A stretch of DNA of 64,000 nucleotides from Lachnospiraceae bacterium (GCA_015056795.1 SVFO01000011.1:4274-68273), one strand, 5' to 3'. Shown: positions 35,721 to 44,954, counted from the first letter of the stretch. Notes: a model not told the origin generated them from the sequence alone. Made by a program: numbers and translations.

Positions 35721-37655
35721 TTACACTCCAGCCGCCATCCGAATCTCCTCCGCATCCACGGCCTTCTCGTTTACCTCTTCGGGCGTATGATAAGTCGGTA
35801 CGACCTGCATGAGCGCGCTCTTTACGACGCGGTTACTCTGAGTCTCCAGGGCCTTTCTCAGAATCTCAATCTTTCCCGCAATCTCATCCTGCGAAAGGGG
35901 CTTGTCGCGTTCCACGAAGATCATGTCGTTCTCCGTCTTGTCAAGCTCCTCGGTCTTGATGAGAAGCTCCTCATAAAGCTTCTCGCCGGGGCGCAGGCCC
36001 GTCTCAACAATCTTGATGTCCTTGTAGGGTTCAAGACCAGACAGCTTTACCATGTTCTCCGCCAGGGTCAGAATCTTAACGGGCTTACCCATGTCGAGGA
36101 CATACAGCTCACCGTTCTTCGCCATGGCACCGCTCGTCATGACAAGCTGCGATGCCTCGGGAATCGTCATGAAATAACGGATGATTCTCATGTCCGTAAT
36201 CGTGATGGGACCGCCGTTAGCAATCTGACGCTTAAACAGCGGAATTACGGAACCATTTGATCCAAGGACATTACCAAAACGCGTTGCGGAAAAGCTCGTC
36301 GTCGCGCCCGTCCTGCTCTGCACGATCATCTCACACATGCGTTTGGTCGCGCCCATGACGTTGGTCGGATTCACCGCCTTGTCCGTGCTGACCATGATGA
36401 AACGCCTTACGCCATACTTCTCACAGGTTTCCACGACGTTCAGCGTACCAAAGACATTGTTCGATACAGCCTCGCACACGTTTCTCTCCATCAGCGGAAC
36501 GTGCTTGTGCGCCGCCGCGTGAAGGACGATGTCAGGCGTGTGTTCACGGAAGATCTTCTCAATCTTCTCCCTGTCGCAGACGCTCGCAATTTCCACGCGC
36601 AGGTTCAGGGCATCGCCGTACTTGATCCTCAGCTCCTGCTGCACGTCGTAGGCGCCGTTCTCATAGACGTCAAGGATCACAAGTCTCTTCGGATTACATG
36701 ATGCAATCTGGCGCGCCAGCTCCGATCCGATGGATCCGCCGCCGCCCGTGATCAGGACGTTCTTGTCCCTGTACCATGCCATGGTCTCTTCCGTCAGGAA
36801 ACGGTTTGCCGAGCGAAACAGCAGGTCCTCGATGTCAAAGTCGTGAATGCTTCTCTTTCCGCTTTCGCTGGACCCCAGCACGGGATAATCATAGGTCTTG
36901 ATCTTATATCCTAACTTGTCGTAAATCTCAAAAATCCCGTTTTTGCGCTCCATGGTGGCGTTGGCGATGGCAAAAACAACCTCCTGCACCTTAAGCTCTC
37001 CAAGGCGCTTGCTTTCGCTCGGATCGAGCACGGGAATGCCCGTGACGATGCGTCCCGCCTTCTGCGTGTCCACGTCAACAAAGCAGACGGGCTTGTACGT
37101 CGCGCGGGGATTCTGCATGAGCTCCTCTGCCAATGACACGCCAATGCTTCCTGCACCAATGATGGCGATGCGGATCTGATCCCTCTCAACCTTTTCGTCG
37201 GCAAACGTCACTCCCGTCGTGACGCGAAGCAACCAAAGCAATGCCTTCTCCAGCTTACTTTCGCTGGCGCGCTTTTGGTACACCGTCTGATACAGGAGCC
37301 TGATTGCCATGCAGCAAATTAAAACCGAAATGTGAATCATCACGACGCACATAAAGGGAAGCGTGTTCGGCCTTAAAAAGCGCGTCAAAATGACGGATTC
37401 CAGGCACGCGCTGCCGTCCGCCACGCAAAACCAGAGGTAATCGGAAGGATTCGCATATCTCCATATCTGCTGATAAATCCTAAAAATGCCCCTTTCCAGG
37501 CAAAGGCATCCAAAGCAGATGAGCCCGATGATCAGGCATCGACGCAATCCAAGGACGCCAACGCCGTCCGGAAACATCACCAGCAGGAAGACATAGATCA
37601 ACAAATATATGATTGAATCAATTAAGAATAAATTCCAGCGTACCTTAACTCTCAT
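35721..37655 (-). CDS. CapD/FlaA1-type membrane nucleoside-diphosphate-sugar dehydratase
   Basis: About 644 residues from ATG 37655; a TTG at 37718 is also possible. Four N-terminal membrane helices ('LFLIDSIIYLLIYVFLLVMF', 'CLIIGLICFGCLCLERGIF', 'TLPFMCVVMIHISVLICCMA'), a first Rossmann-like domain ('RIAIIGAGSIGVSLAEELMQ') and the catalytic SDR domain ('KNVLITGGGGSIGSELARQI', 'MVSTDKAVNPTNVMGATKRM'). The catalytic Tyr position is Met, as usual in large CapD/PglF/WbpM dehydratases. It converts UDP-GlcNAc to the 4-keto-6-deoxy sugar at the inner face of the membrane for capsule or O-chain sugars. It sits 75 bp upstream of the pseB-like gene. Confidence 0.92.
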   Translation of the reverse strand: MRVKVRWNLFLIDSIIYLLIYVFLLVMFPDGVGVLGLRRCLIIGLICFGCLCLERGIFRIYQQIWRYANPSDYLWFCVADGSACLESVILTRFLRPNTLPFMCVVMIHISVLICCMAIRLLYQTVYQKRASESKLEKALLWLLRVTTGVTFADEKVERDQIRIAIIGAGSIGVSLAEELMQNPRATYKPVCFVDVDTQKAGRIVTGIPVLDPSESKRLGELKVQEVVFAIANATMERKNGIFEIYDKLGYKIKTYDYPVLGSSESGKRSIHDFDIEDLLFRSANRFLTEETMAWYRDKNVLITGGGGSIGSELARQIASCNPKRLVILDVYENGAYDVQQELRIKYGDALNLRVEIASVCDREKIEKIFREHTPDIVLHAAAHKHVPLMERNVCEAVSNNVFGTLNVVETCEKYGVRRFIMVSTDKAVNPTNVMGATKRMCEMIVQSRTGATTSFSATRFGNVLGSNGSVIPLFKRQIANGGPITITDMRIIRYFMTIPEASQLVMTSGAMAKNGELYVLDMGKPVKILTLAENMVKLSGLEPYKDIKIVETGLRPGEKLYEELLIKTEELDKTENDMIFVERDKPLSQDEIAGKIEILRKALETQSNRVVKSALMQVVPTYHTPEEVNEKAVDAEEIRMAAGV

Positions 37656-37733
37656 AGAAGTTTTCTCCGTAGTAATTCGTCCCAACATCATTCCGTATTG
37701 TTTCAGCTTTTCACACAATAAGCCTAATTATAT

Positions 37734-37761
37734 ATTATACTGAATTTTGGGAAAATTTCAA
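37734..37761 (-). promoter_or_regulatory. Promoter of the capD-like gene
   Basis: Minus strand: TTGAAA (37761-37756), 16-nt spacer, TATAAT (37739-37734). Transcription would start near 37726, close to the TTG at 37718, which favours the downstream ATG 37655 as the translation start. Confidence 0.7.
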
Positions 37762-37778
37762 CAGAAAATAAAGACGGC

Positions 37779-37805
37779 AAAAAGGGCCCGGCGATTGCCG
37801 AGCCC
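37779..37805 (-). terminator. Terminator after the VanZ-like gene
   Basis: Stem GGGCTCGGC / GCCGGGCCC (one G-T pair) with loop AATC, then TTTTTG on the minus strand. Confidence 0.88.
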
Positions 37806-37822
37806 CTTACCCCCCATAAAAC

Positions 37823-39265
37823 TCATTTAATCCAATTCGTATTGCTTCTACCCTTTATAGTAACATACCCAAACCACATTCCCATCATTCCACCCAGACC
37901 ATTACTAATCACATCGTCAAACTCAGCCAATCCCAGCCCCGTAGCATATTGTAGCACCTCAATCCCTACGGAAATCAGTACTGCAATGATCGCGACTCTA
38001 CGCTTTTTCGACAGGTGAAACAGAATTGTTCCGAGCGGCAGAAAGAGCCATATGTTGTTTATGATCTCGACGCGCATAGTCGCGGATGAGAAAAATTGCT
38101 TGTAAGACCAGAACAATTCAAGCCTTGACCTGGGATCTCCCTCTACCCTGTATAGCAAGGTCATGTACGCAATGCATAGCAAGAACAAGACCAGCAAAAT
38201 GACATTCCCCTTTTTCCCAAGGAATAGGGACAGCACGGCGATCAGCATCGCAGCGATAATGACGCTGATCAAATGACTAAACAAGTGATTACGTAGCACA
38301 AACATCTCGCGGCCCTTACGGTTGATGTAAATCATCTTGCCATTAACCCTTTTCGTCCCATACTGCCCGAGCGAAAGCGCCGTCGGATTCCCCTTCTCAT
38401 CATAATAGGTCTCGGTGTCCAGCGATCCGTTCTCGTAATAGGTCTTCTTCACCGTCGCGTATCCCAGGTTACACTTTGCCGGCTTACCGTCCGCGCCAAG
38501 ATAGGTAACCTCGGCCGTTCGCCCGTTTTCATCATACTCATAATGCACTCCGCACTGCCCCAGGGAAATTGCCACGGGTTCGTCCTTCTCGTCAAAGTAG
38601 TATTCATACGCAATTTTACCGGCAATCGGCTCATCCTCATAATATGTTCGGCGCAAAATTGCATATCCCAGCTTTGCCAAAATGGGCTGCTCCTTTTCAT
38701 CCAAATAAGAAATCATCACATTTCTGCCGTTTTCAAATTTGTTCACGACACCGTGATATCCTGAATTGGAAAGCACGGGCTCCCCATCCTGATCATAATA
38801 CCGTTCACATTCCTTATGCCCTTCCTCGTCATAAGTACGCGTAATTATGGCATATCCCCAAGTCGTATTGATCGGTTGCTTCCCTTCCCCCAGATATGTC
38901 GTCTTCAGGTCATGTCCTGCCTCATCTTTTTCCAGAAAAATAGCATAATAATCGGCCGATTGCTTCTTCGGCTTTCCCTCTCCATCAAAATACTCCGTCA
39001 AAACAGTGTTTCCGCTTTTGGTTATTTGCATTGACCTTTGGAGCACGCCTTCCAGATAATACTCCGTTTTTTCTACATCCCCGTCCACGGAAACCAGCTT
39101 CTCTTCTTTGGGCGCATCCTTTTTCTTCGATGCACTCGTCTTGGGCATAAATGCTATAATTAAAGATATACAAAGAAAGGCAAGCAGTATGACGGCATAG
39201 ATCTTTCGCTCCGTCCCAAGCCTTGCCATTAAATTATTCTTGTTTTTCCCTAAAAATCCCTTCAT
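37823..39265 (-). CDS. VanZ-like membrane protein with tandem extracytoplasmic repeats
   Basis: 480 residues. One helix near the N-terminus ('IYAVILLAFLCISLIIAFMP'), then ~270 residues outside made of about six ~40-residue repeats of the form 'YYDQDGEPVLSNSGYHGV', 'YLDEKEQPILAKLGYAILRR', 'YLGADGKPAKCNLGYATVKK', 'YYDEKGNPTALSLGQYGTKR'. The C-terminal VanZ-like domain (~325-480) has four helices ('NIWLFLPLGTILFHLS', 'IAVLISVGIEVLQYATGLGL', 'AEFDDVISNGLGGMMGMWFG'). VanZ gives low teicoplanin resistance in vanA clusters, but most homologues have unknown functions. The YD-type repeats probably bind wall or surface material. A single gene between the capD-like and manC units. Confidence 0.82.
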   Translation of the reverse strand: MKGFLGKNKNNLMARLGTERKIYAVILLAFLCISLIIAFMPKTSASKKKDAPKEEKLVSVDGDVEKTEYYLEGVLQRSMQITKSGNTVLTEYFDGEGKPKKQSADYYAIFLEKDEAGHDLKTTYLGEGKQPINTTWGYAIITRTYDEEGHKECERYYDQDGEPVLSNSGYHGVVNKFENGRNVMISYLDEKEQPILAKLGYAILRRTYYEDEPIAGKIAYEYYFDEKDEPVAISLGQCGVHYEYDENGRTAEVTYLGADGKPAKCNLGYATVKKTYYENGSLDTETYYDEKGNPTALSLGQYGTKRVNGKMIYINRKGREMFVLRNHLFSHLISVIIAAMLIAVLSLFLGKKGNVILLVLFLLCIAYMTLLYRVEGDPRSRLELFWSYKQFFSSATMRVEIINNIWLFLPLGTILFHLSKKRRVAIIAVLISVGIEVLQYATGLGLAEFDDVISNGLGGMMGMWFGYVTIKGRSNTNWIK

Positions 39266-39376
39266 ACGCTATCCTTGATGCTTCCTTACTCATTGTACAT
39301 CTTATTCGGTACAGTGGCATCTTCTCTCCAAGATTTTCACCATTCAACTGTATAACATATTCACAATAAAAGCAAG

Positions 39377-39413
39377 AAAAAATCCCCTCCTTACTGGTTG
39401 TCCAGTAAAGAGG
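39377..39413 (-). terminator. Second terminator downstream of manC
   Basis: Stem CCTCTTTACTGG / CCAGTAAGGAGG with loop ACAA, then GGATTTTTTC on the minus strand; in tandem with the hairpin at 39425-39460. Confidence 0.8.
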
Positions 39414-39424
39414 ATACATGTCAA

Positions 39425-39460
39425 TAAAACCCGCCCCAAAGGTAGTCCTTTGAGGCGGGT
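39425..39460 (-). terminator. Terminator of manC
   Basis: Stem ACCCGCCtCAAAGG / CCTTTGgGGCGGGT with loop ACTA, then TTTATT on the minus strand. Confidence 0.85.
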
Positions 39461-39494
39461 CTTAACAGCATCGGTTTCTTTCCAGTCACCTTAC

Positions 39495-40838
39495 TTATTC
39501 CATTTCATATTTCTTCTTGTCGGATACATTGATTTCCTTGCCAAGCTGCACCTCGATCATCTGCAGCTCCGTGTCAGCGATGACCATATGCTTGCAGCCT
39601 GCTGCCATTTTGATGACATCGCCAGGCTTCACCTTCTGCTCCACGCCGTCGACGATGGTCCTACCGCTTCCGTGAATGACATTCCAGATTTCGTCGCGCT
39701 TCTCGTGGCTGTGATAATTCATCTTGTGCCCAGCATTGAGCGTCACCTTGACCGTCATGCTGTCCGCCGTAACGTCAAGCACGCGATAGCTTCCCCAGCT
39801 CTTCTCCGCGAACATGATCTGCTGATCAATTGCATCCACGAATGGCTTGATGTAGCTGCTCTGCTCCTTGTCGGACACGAGAATGCCCTCAGGCGAAGCA
39901 GACACCACCATGTCCTTACACCCCATCACGAGAATGGGAACACCCAGTTCGTTAATGACATGCACGTTCTCGCACTTGTCATTAAACCTTGCATCGCCAA
40001 CAGCCTTGTCTTCCATCGCCTCGGTCAAGGTGTTCCAGGTTCCAAGGTCCATCCACTGCCCTGCGAAGCGCATCACGGCAATGTCCTTCTCATGCTCTAC
40101 AACCGCGTAATCGAAGCTGATTTTCGTCAAGGTGTCATATTTATCGAACAGGTCCTGATAATCGCTAAAATCGATCAATTCATGTGCTCTGTTAAGCACA
40201 TACGACAGCTTATACGCAAACACACCGCCATTCCAGAGGCCGCCCATGTCGATGTACTTCTGCGCCGTCTCGGCATCAGGCTTCTCCTTGAAGGTCGACA
40301 CCTTCGCCACCTCATCCTTACTCGTCGGGATAATGTACCCGTACTTCTCGGAAGGATAGGTCGGATCAATACCCATGAGGGTCAGGTTCGCAGTTCCCGC
40401 CTGTGCAAGCTCCCAGAGCTTCTTAATTGCCTCAAAGTAATCATCATTGACATACGGATCCACGGGACATACCACAACAGCCTCATCTTCACTCACACCC
40501 ATCACATCGTGCAGATATGCCGTGGCAAGCGCGATGGCAGGGAAGGTATCCCTTCTGCAGGGCTCCACGGAAATGCCAACATCCGTCCCCAGTTGGTTAT
40601 GAATTGCAGACACCTGTGACTTCGAGGTTGCAATCGTCACGGTCGCGTCCTTGTCGACTGTCTTGATCTGGCGATACACGCGCTGCACCATAGACTCATA
40701 ATCCCCTGATGCATCCGTCCCCATGGGAATGTCATGTCCCTGCTTCTTAAAAATCTTGATAAACTGCTTACTCCGAACGTCATTGGAAAGAGGCCACAGG
40801 CGCTTGCCCGAGCCTCCAGATAACAGAACGATGTTCAT
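39495..40838 (-). CDS. manC: Mannose-1-phosphate guanylyltransferase / cupin isomerase-like (ManC)
   Basis: 447 residues from ATG 40838. The N-terminal guanylyltransferase (~1-320) starts 'MNIVLLSGGSGKRLWPLSND' with 'SKQFIKIF', then 'VEPCRRDTFPAIALATAYL' and 'FKEKPDAETAQKY'. The C-terminal cupin (~335-447: 'AGHKMNYHSHEKRDEIWNVI', 'GDVIKMAAGCKHMVIADTEL') is the mannose-6-phosphate isomerase-like part of type II enzymes. It makes GDP-mannose, the substrate for the gmd product encoded upstream in the same direction. A phosphomannomutase gene is not present. The GDP-sugar genes run gmd, fcl, acyltransferase, manC. Confidence 0.93.
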   Translation of the reverse strand: MNIVLLSGGSGKRLWPLSNDVRSKQFIKIFKKQGHDIPMGTDASGDYESMVQRVYRQIKTVDKDATVTIATSKSQVSAIHNQLGTDVGISVEPCRRDTFPAIALATAYLHDVMGVSEDEAVVVCPVDPYVNDDYFEAIKKLWELAQAGTANLTLMGIDPTYPSEKYGYIIPTSKDEVAKVSTFKEKPDAETAQKYIDMGGLWNGGVFAYKLSYVLNRAHELIDFSDYQDLFDKYDTLTKISFDYAVVEHEKDIAVMRFAGQWMDLGTWNTLTEAMEDKAVGDARFNDKCENVHVINELGVPILVMGCKDMVVSASPEGILVSDKEQSSYIKPFVDAIDQQIMFAEKSWGSYRVLDVTADSMTVKVTLNAGHKMNYHSHEKRDEIWNVIHGSGRTIVDGVEQKVKPGDVIKMAAGCKHMVIADTELQMIEVQLGKEINVSDKKKYEME

Positions 40839-40927
40839 GGTCGTAACTATCCCTTCTTCACTCAAAAATCTTAGTCATGTACTTGCTTGTTCTGTAAACA
40901 ACATAGTAAAACTCAAAAACATTTGTT

Positions 40928-41932
40928 TCATGAATTGCTTTTCTTTCCATAAAAAAGAAAATTTGATACTTTTATACTCTTAAATACAGCAATGATGATT
41001 ATAGTAAACAATGTCGTAATAAAGAAAGAACCTATGAAATTACATAATCCTGCCATCGTAAAGAAACTATCACCTTTCTCCAGAAGATGATTAACATACA
41101 TATGGCTAGCATAGATTTCCAATGTATATGCACCAATTATTTCAAGTTTGGCTTTGCACAATACTTGCGCATATACTAAGCAAAGCTTAAATAAGATCAT
41201 GTTTCCTACAAATCCAGCAATACATCTAAGTGCAATATAGAGTACATCATCACTTGAATGATACAAATCATACTTAAAAATGATATATAAGAAAACCAAC
41301 AAACATACAGCATCAATAACATTGCCATATTTAGCGTATATCTTTTTGATTAATCCCTCATTCCACCTAATGAACCAACCAAATAAGTAAAAAATCGAAT
41401 AATACAAAATATACTTAATTCCAAGAAAATCTAATCCTTTGAAATAACCAATTGCTAGTAAAATAAGATAACAAACTGCCCCAACAAATCCTGCCTTTAA
41501 TACTTTAATTTTCCCTATAGATAAAGAAATATTGGCAAATGAAGTAATTATGGAAAGGACAAAAACAACCCATAAAAACCATAAACCACCATCAACATTA
41601 TACATTAATGTGTGTAATGCCTTGCTTGGATTGCTATTCCACTTCCCTAATAAAACCAGATCAACAATTAAAAACCAAGAAAAAAATGGCAACGCATAAT
41701 GTTGCACGGAAAGAAGTAATCGTCTGCCTAACTCTTTTACAGTTCCAATACTTCTGAAAGAAAAATAACCTGCAACAATCATAAAACCTGGCATTTGAAC
41801 AGCCCATATGTAATTAGTAAGTATGCCTCCCTCATCTCCTACAGAGTACTGTAACACATGTCGAATGATAACAAGAATAATTAGGAGACCCTTATATAAA
41901 TCCATTTCTTTCTGTCTGGCTTTCTTGTTCAC
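40928..41932 (-). CDS. Acyltransferase-3 family membrane O-acyltransferase, low G+C
   Basis: 334 residues from GTG 41932, which has GGAGG 9 nt upstream. It begins 'KEMDLYKGLLIILVIIRHVL'; the Arg-His after the first helix is the acyltransferase-3 signature. About ten helices follow ('VQMPGFMIVAGYFSFRS', 'GGLWFLWVVFVLSIITSF', 'YILYYSIFYLFGWFIRW'). Such proteins transfer acetyl or succinyl groups to surface sugars, using acyl-CoA from the cytosol. Its bases are visibly more A+T rich, with AUA/AAA/UUA codons, than those of fcl and manC on either side, which suggests recent acquisition. It probably decorates a polymer made with the GDP-fucose from the same operon. Confidence 0.88.
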   Translation of the reverse strand: MNKKARQKEMDLYKGLLIILVIIRHVLQYSVGDEGGILTNYIWAVQMPGFMIVAGYFSFRSIGTVKELGRRLLLSVQHYALPFFSWFLIVDLVLLGKWNSNPSKALHTLMYNVDGGLWFLWVVFVLSIITSFANISLSIGKIKVLKAGFVGAVCYLILLAIGYFKGLDFLGIKYILYYSIFYLFGWFIRWNEGLIKKIYAKYGNVIDAVCLLVFLYIIFKYDLYHSSDDVLYIALRCIAGFVGNMILFKLCLVYAQVLCKAKLEIIGAYTLEIYASHMYVNHLLEKGDSFFTMAGLCNFIGSFFITTLFTIIIIAVFKSIKVSNFLFYGKKSNS

Positions 41933-41973
41933 CTCTTCATTCCTCCATTTAAATACCAGCGTCACATAATAAA

Positions 41974-42918
41974 TTATCTTTCCGCCCTCATGGGATTATT
42001 CAAGAAATCCTCGTATGCCAGCTTAATGCCGTCCTCAAGCTCCGTCTTGTAGGTCCAGCCAAGCTTCGTTGCCTTGCTGACGTCAAGAAGCTTTCTCGGT
42101 GTTCCGTTGGGCTTGGAAGGATCCCAGAGAATCTCTCCCTCGTAGCCGATGACCTTTGCCACCAGTTCGGTCAGTTCCTTGATGGTCAGCTCCTTACCAG
42201 TACCTGCGTTCACGGTCTCATCTCCGCTGTAGTTGTTCATCAGGAAAACGCAGAGATTTGCAAGATCGTCTACGTACAGGAACTCTCTAAGGGGTGATCC
42301 GTCGCCCCAGCAGGTAACTGATTTAGCGCCGCTCAGCTTCGCCTCGTGGAATCTCCGAATCAGCGCAGGCAACACGTGGCTGTGCTCAGGATGATAGTTA
42401 TCATTCGGACCGTACAGATTGGTCGGCATCACGGAAATATAATCCGTGCCATACTGACCATTCAAATACTCACAGTATTTCAATCCACTGATCTTAGCGA
42501 GCGCATATGCCTCGTTCGTCTGCTCCAGAGAAGAGGTCAGCAGGCAGCTTTCGGGCATGGGCTGAGGCGCCATGCGGGGATAAATGCAGGAAGAACCTAA
42601 GAACTCCAGCTTCTTACATCCGTTCTTCCATGCAGAATGAATCACGTTCATCTCGAGGATCATGTTGTCGTACATGAAGTCAGCCTTCGCAGTCGCGTTA
42701 CCCATAATTCCTCCAACCTTTGCGGCTGCAAGGAACACATACTCTGGCTTCTCCTCGGCAAAGAACTTCTCTACCTGATCCTGACGGGTCAGGTCTAATT
42801 CCTTATGGGTACGAAGGACAAGGTTGTGATACCCCTGTCTCTCCAGCTCCCTTACAATCGCAGAGCCCACCATTCCTCTGTGGCCTGCCACATATATTTT
42901 CGCGTCTTTCTCCATCAT
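41974..42918 (-). CDS. fcl: GDP-L-fucose synthase
   Basis: 314 residues if started at the ATG pair 42918/42915 ('[20 protein letters not shown]'). Rossmann Gly motif '[17 protein letters not shown]', '[20 protein letters not shown]', active-site '[19 protein letters not shown]' and '[20 protein letters not shown]' (Tyr-x3-Lys), '[20 protein letters not shown]'. It performs the 3,5-epimerisation and 4-reduction of GDP-4-keto-6-deoxymannose to GDP-L-fucose with NADPH. It starts 36 bp after gmd. Confidence 0.95.
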   Translation of the reverse strand: MMEKDAKIYVAGHRGMVGSAIVRELERQGYHNLVLRTHKELDLTRQDQVEKFFAEEKPEYVFLAAAKVGGIMGNATAKADFMYDNMILEMNVIHSAWKNGCKKLEFLGSSCIYPRMAPQPMPESCLLTSSLEQTNEAYALAKISGLKYCEYLNGQYGTDYISVMPTNLYGPNDNYHPEHSHVLPALIRRFHEAKLSGAKSVTCWGDGSPLREFLYVDDLANLCVFLMNNYSGDETVNAGTGKELTIKELTELVAKVIGYEGEILWDPSKPNGTPRKLLDVSKATKLGWTYKTELEDGIKLAYEDFLNNPMRAER

Positions 42919-42953
42919 CTTTCTACACTCTTTCTCGCTTCTCACACTACTTT

Positions 42954-44042
42954 TTACTTTACAACGCCTTTTTCCAGGTACTCCGCAAGGTTCGTCTTGA
43001 TATGCTCCTCAGCGCGTTCCACGGCCACCTTCTTCATGTCATGCTCCACCATGATCCGCACCAGCTCCTCGAAGCTCGTCTTCGTCGGATTCCAGCCAAG
43101 CTCCTTCCGCGCCTTGGTCGGGTCACCCCAAAGGTTTACCACGTCCGTCGGACGATAAAAGTCAGGAGAAACCTCAACAAGAACCTTACCCGTTGCCTTG
43201 TCAATACCCTTCTCGTCCATACCCTCGCCCTGCCATTCCAGCTCAATCCCTGCGAAATGGAAGGCAAGCGTTGCAAACTCGCGGACGGAATGCTGCACGC
43301 CGGTCGCAATGACAAAGTCCTCCGGCTTTTCATTCTGCAGGATCAGCCACATGCACTCCACATAATCCTTCGCATATCCCCAGTCGCGAAGGGAGGACAG
43401 ATTTCCAAGATACAGCTTGTCCTGCTTACCCTGTGCAATGCGGGCTGCGGCCAAGGTAATCTTCCTCGTAACAAAGGTCTCACCACGGCGCTCGGACTCA
43501 TGATTAAAAAGAATTCCAGAGCAGCAGAACATGTCATATGCCTCGCGATACTCCTTTGTAATCCAGAAGCCATACTGCTTCGCAACCGCATAAGGAGAAT
43601 ACGGATGGAAGGGCGTGTTCTCGTTCTGAGGAACCTCCTCCACCTTTCCGTAGAGCTCCGAAGTCGATGCCTGATAAATGCGGCAGGTCTTCGCCAAACC
43701 GCAGACACGAACCGCCTCCAGCACGCGAAGCACGCCCGTTGCATCCACGTCCGCCGTAAACTCAGGCACGTCAAAGCTTACCTGAACATGACTCTGCGCA
43801 GCCAAATTATATATTTCATCCGGGCGAACGCTGCCAATGACCTTTACAAGGCTCATGGAATCCGACAGATCCCCGTAATGCAGATGAAAGCAAGGATTTC
43901 CCTCTAAATGTGCAATGCGCTCCCTATAATCAACGCTGGAACGACGAATGATTCCATGCACGTCATATCCCTTCTCCAGCAAAAACTCGGCCAGATAAGA
44001 TCCGTCCTGTCCCGTAATACCAGTGATCAATGCTTTCTTCAT
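42954..44042 (-). CDS. gmd: GDP-mannose 4,6-dehydratase
   Basis: 362 residues from ATG 44042 (GGAGG 8 nt upstream). Rossmann '[20 protein letters not shown]', '[20 protein letters not shown]', '[20 protein letters not shown]', active site '[20 protein letters not shown]' and '[20 protein letters not shown]', '[20 protein letters not shown]'. It turns GDP-mannose into GDP-4-keto-6-deoxymannose, the substrate of the fcl product encoded next. A palindromic hairpin plus T7 ends just before its ribosome site, so expression may be attenuated. Confidence 0.96.
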   Translation of the reverse strand: MKKALITGITGQDGSYLAEFLLEKGYDVHGIIRRSSVDYRERIAHLEGNPCFHLHYGDLSDSMSLVKVIGSVRPDEIYNLAAQSHVQVSFDVPEFTADVDATGVLRVLEAVRVCGLAKTCRIYQASTSELYGKVEEVPQNENTPFHPYSPYAVAKQYGFWITKEYREAYDMFCCSGILFNHESERRGETFVTRKITLAAARIAQGKQDKLYLGNLSSLRDWGYAKDYVECMWLILQNEKPEDFVIATGVQHSVREFATLAFHFAGIELEWQGEGMDEKGIDKATGKVLVEVSPDFYRPTDVVNLWGDPTKARKELGWNPTKTSFEELVRIMVEHDMKKVAVERAEEHIKTNLAEYLEKGVVK

Positions 44043-44054
44043 GATTTTACCTCC

Positions 44055-44093
44055 AAAAAAAGATATCACTAGCATTATAATGCCAGTGATATC
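44055..44093 (-). terminator. Hairpin plus T7 abutting the gmd ribosome site
   Basis: Palindrome GATATCACT-N14-AGTGATATC (inner GCATTATAATGC also self-complementary) followed on the minus strand by T7 and at once by GGAGG of gmd. It could end the transcript of the gene upstream (44176-44841), act as an attenuator of gmd, or include a -10-like TATAAT. Confidence 0.7.
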
Positions 44094-44175
44094 GGATTGG
44101 AATTCATTATATTGGTTTTAACTTACATTATATTGACTTCCTCCTTTGTCACCTGTTCAGGATAAATGTTTATTT

Positions 44176-44841
44176 TCAAATCGTCCCTTCGCAGATAACC
44201 TTCTCACCAACATTGACCCACTGTACTCCTGTTACTTTGCAGTCGTCAAAGACAAAGCTGAGCATGTATCCGTTCTTTAGTCCATAGCGATCCAGATACT
44301 CAAGAACCTGCTGTTTTCCCTTCGCCGCATGTCGTTCGCGTCGCCAGATTCTCAATCCGATAAGATACTGCTGCCCACAATATTCAATAATGACATCCGT
44401 ACAGTTCTCGTTCTTAGTCTGTTCATCAATGGTAATGCTTCCTCTCCCTTCAACGATCGGCGCCAAGAATCGCAGGAATAGCTCCCTTCCATCCTCCGCA
44501 GGAAACGCCTGTATCAGCGGTCCATAGGTTTGCTCATAGATTCTCATAAAGGATTCCATGAGTATGCGCATATTTAATTTGTCAGTCTCAGAGTAAGCAT
44601 CCCTCAATAACTCCCCCTTGTACTTAAAAGGATCCATTTCCAACTCTTCTGACTCTTCCGCATTCTCAGCCTCATCAGCTTCTTCCACTCTCACTTCTTC
44701 TAATTCCGTCTCTTCTCTATTTACCACTTCTCTATTTACCTCTTCTCTATTACGCTCTTCCATATGTTTCTTCTCCGCATCCATTTTATCCAAGTCAATC
44801 TTTTCCATACCTCTAATTTGTATGCATTGCATAATACTCAT
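44176..44841 (-). CDS. Orphan PD-(D/E)XK nuclease-like C-terminal domain protein
   Basis: About 221 residues from ATG 44841; 44832 or 44808 are also possible. A promoter ending at 44861 rules out longer starts. The N-terminal ~80 residues are highly charged and repetitive ('EERNREEVNREVVNREETEL'). The rest reads like the C-terminal third of AAA-like/PD-(D/E)XK proteins common in gut anaerobes: 'GRELFLRFLAPIVEGRGS', 'TDVIIEYCGQQYLIGLRIWR', 'GKQQVLEYLDRYGLKNGYML'. The usual ATPase half is missing. The usual Glu-x-Lys of the nuclease core appears as 'GLRIW', so catalytic activity is doubtful. The gene could be a relic or a minimal effector/immunity-type protein. It is more A+T rich than its surroundings at its 5' end. 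Confidence 0.65.
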   Translation of the reverse strand: MSIMQCIQIRGMEKIDLDKMDAEKKHMEERNREEVNREVVNREETELEEVRVEEADEAENAEESEELEMDPFKYKGELLRDAYSETDKLNMRILMESFMRIYEQTYGPLIQAFPAEDGRELFLRFLAPIVEGRGSITIDEQTKNENCTDVIIEYCGQQYLIGLRIWRRERHAAKGKQQVLEYLDRYGLKNGYMLSFVFDDCKVTGVQWVNVGEKVICEGTI

Positions 44842-44860
44842 TTCCTCATTCCAGTTTCCA

Positions 44861-44889
44861 ATCATATCAGTCTTGCTTATGCTTGTCAA
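44861..44889 (-). promoter_or_regulatory. Promoter of the orphan PD-(D/E)XK-like gene
   Basis: Minus strand: TTGACA (44889-44884), 17-nt spacer, TATGAT (44866-44861), about 20 nt before ATG 44841. Confidence 0.8.
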
Positions 44890-44954
44890 CATAAGATTGT
44901 ACCCGCAAAAATGGGTATATTTTTTGACATGAGTTGCTCTTGGATGGAGCTCGT

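Noticed and set aside
39450-40619. 389-residue plus-strand open frame
   Set aside because: It is antisense to manC, which is unmistakable; the reverse frame looks like shadow coding.
42720-43907. 395-residue plus-strand open frame
   Set aside because: It is antisense to gmd and fcl, whose frames have clear catalytic motifs; no domain is visible in it.
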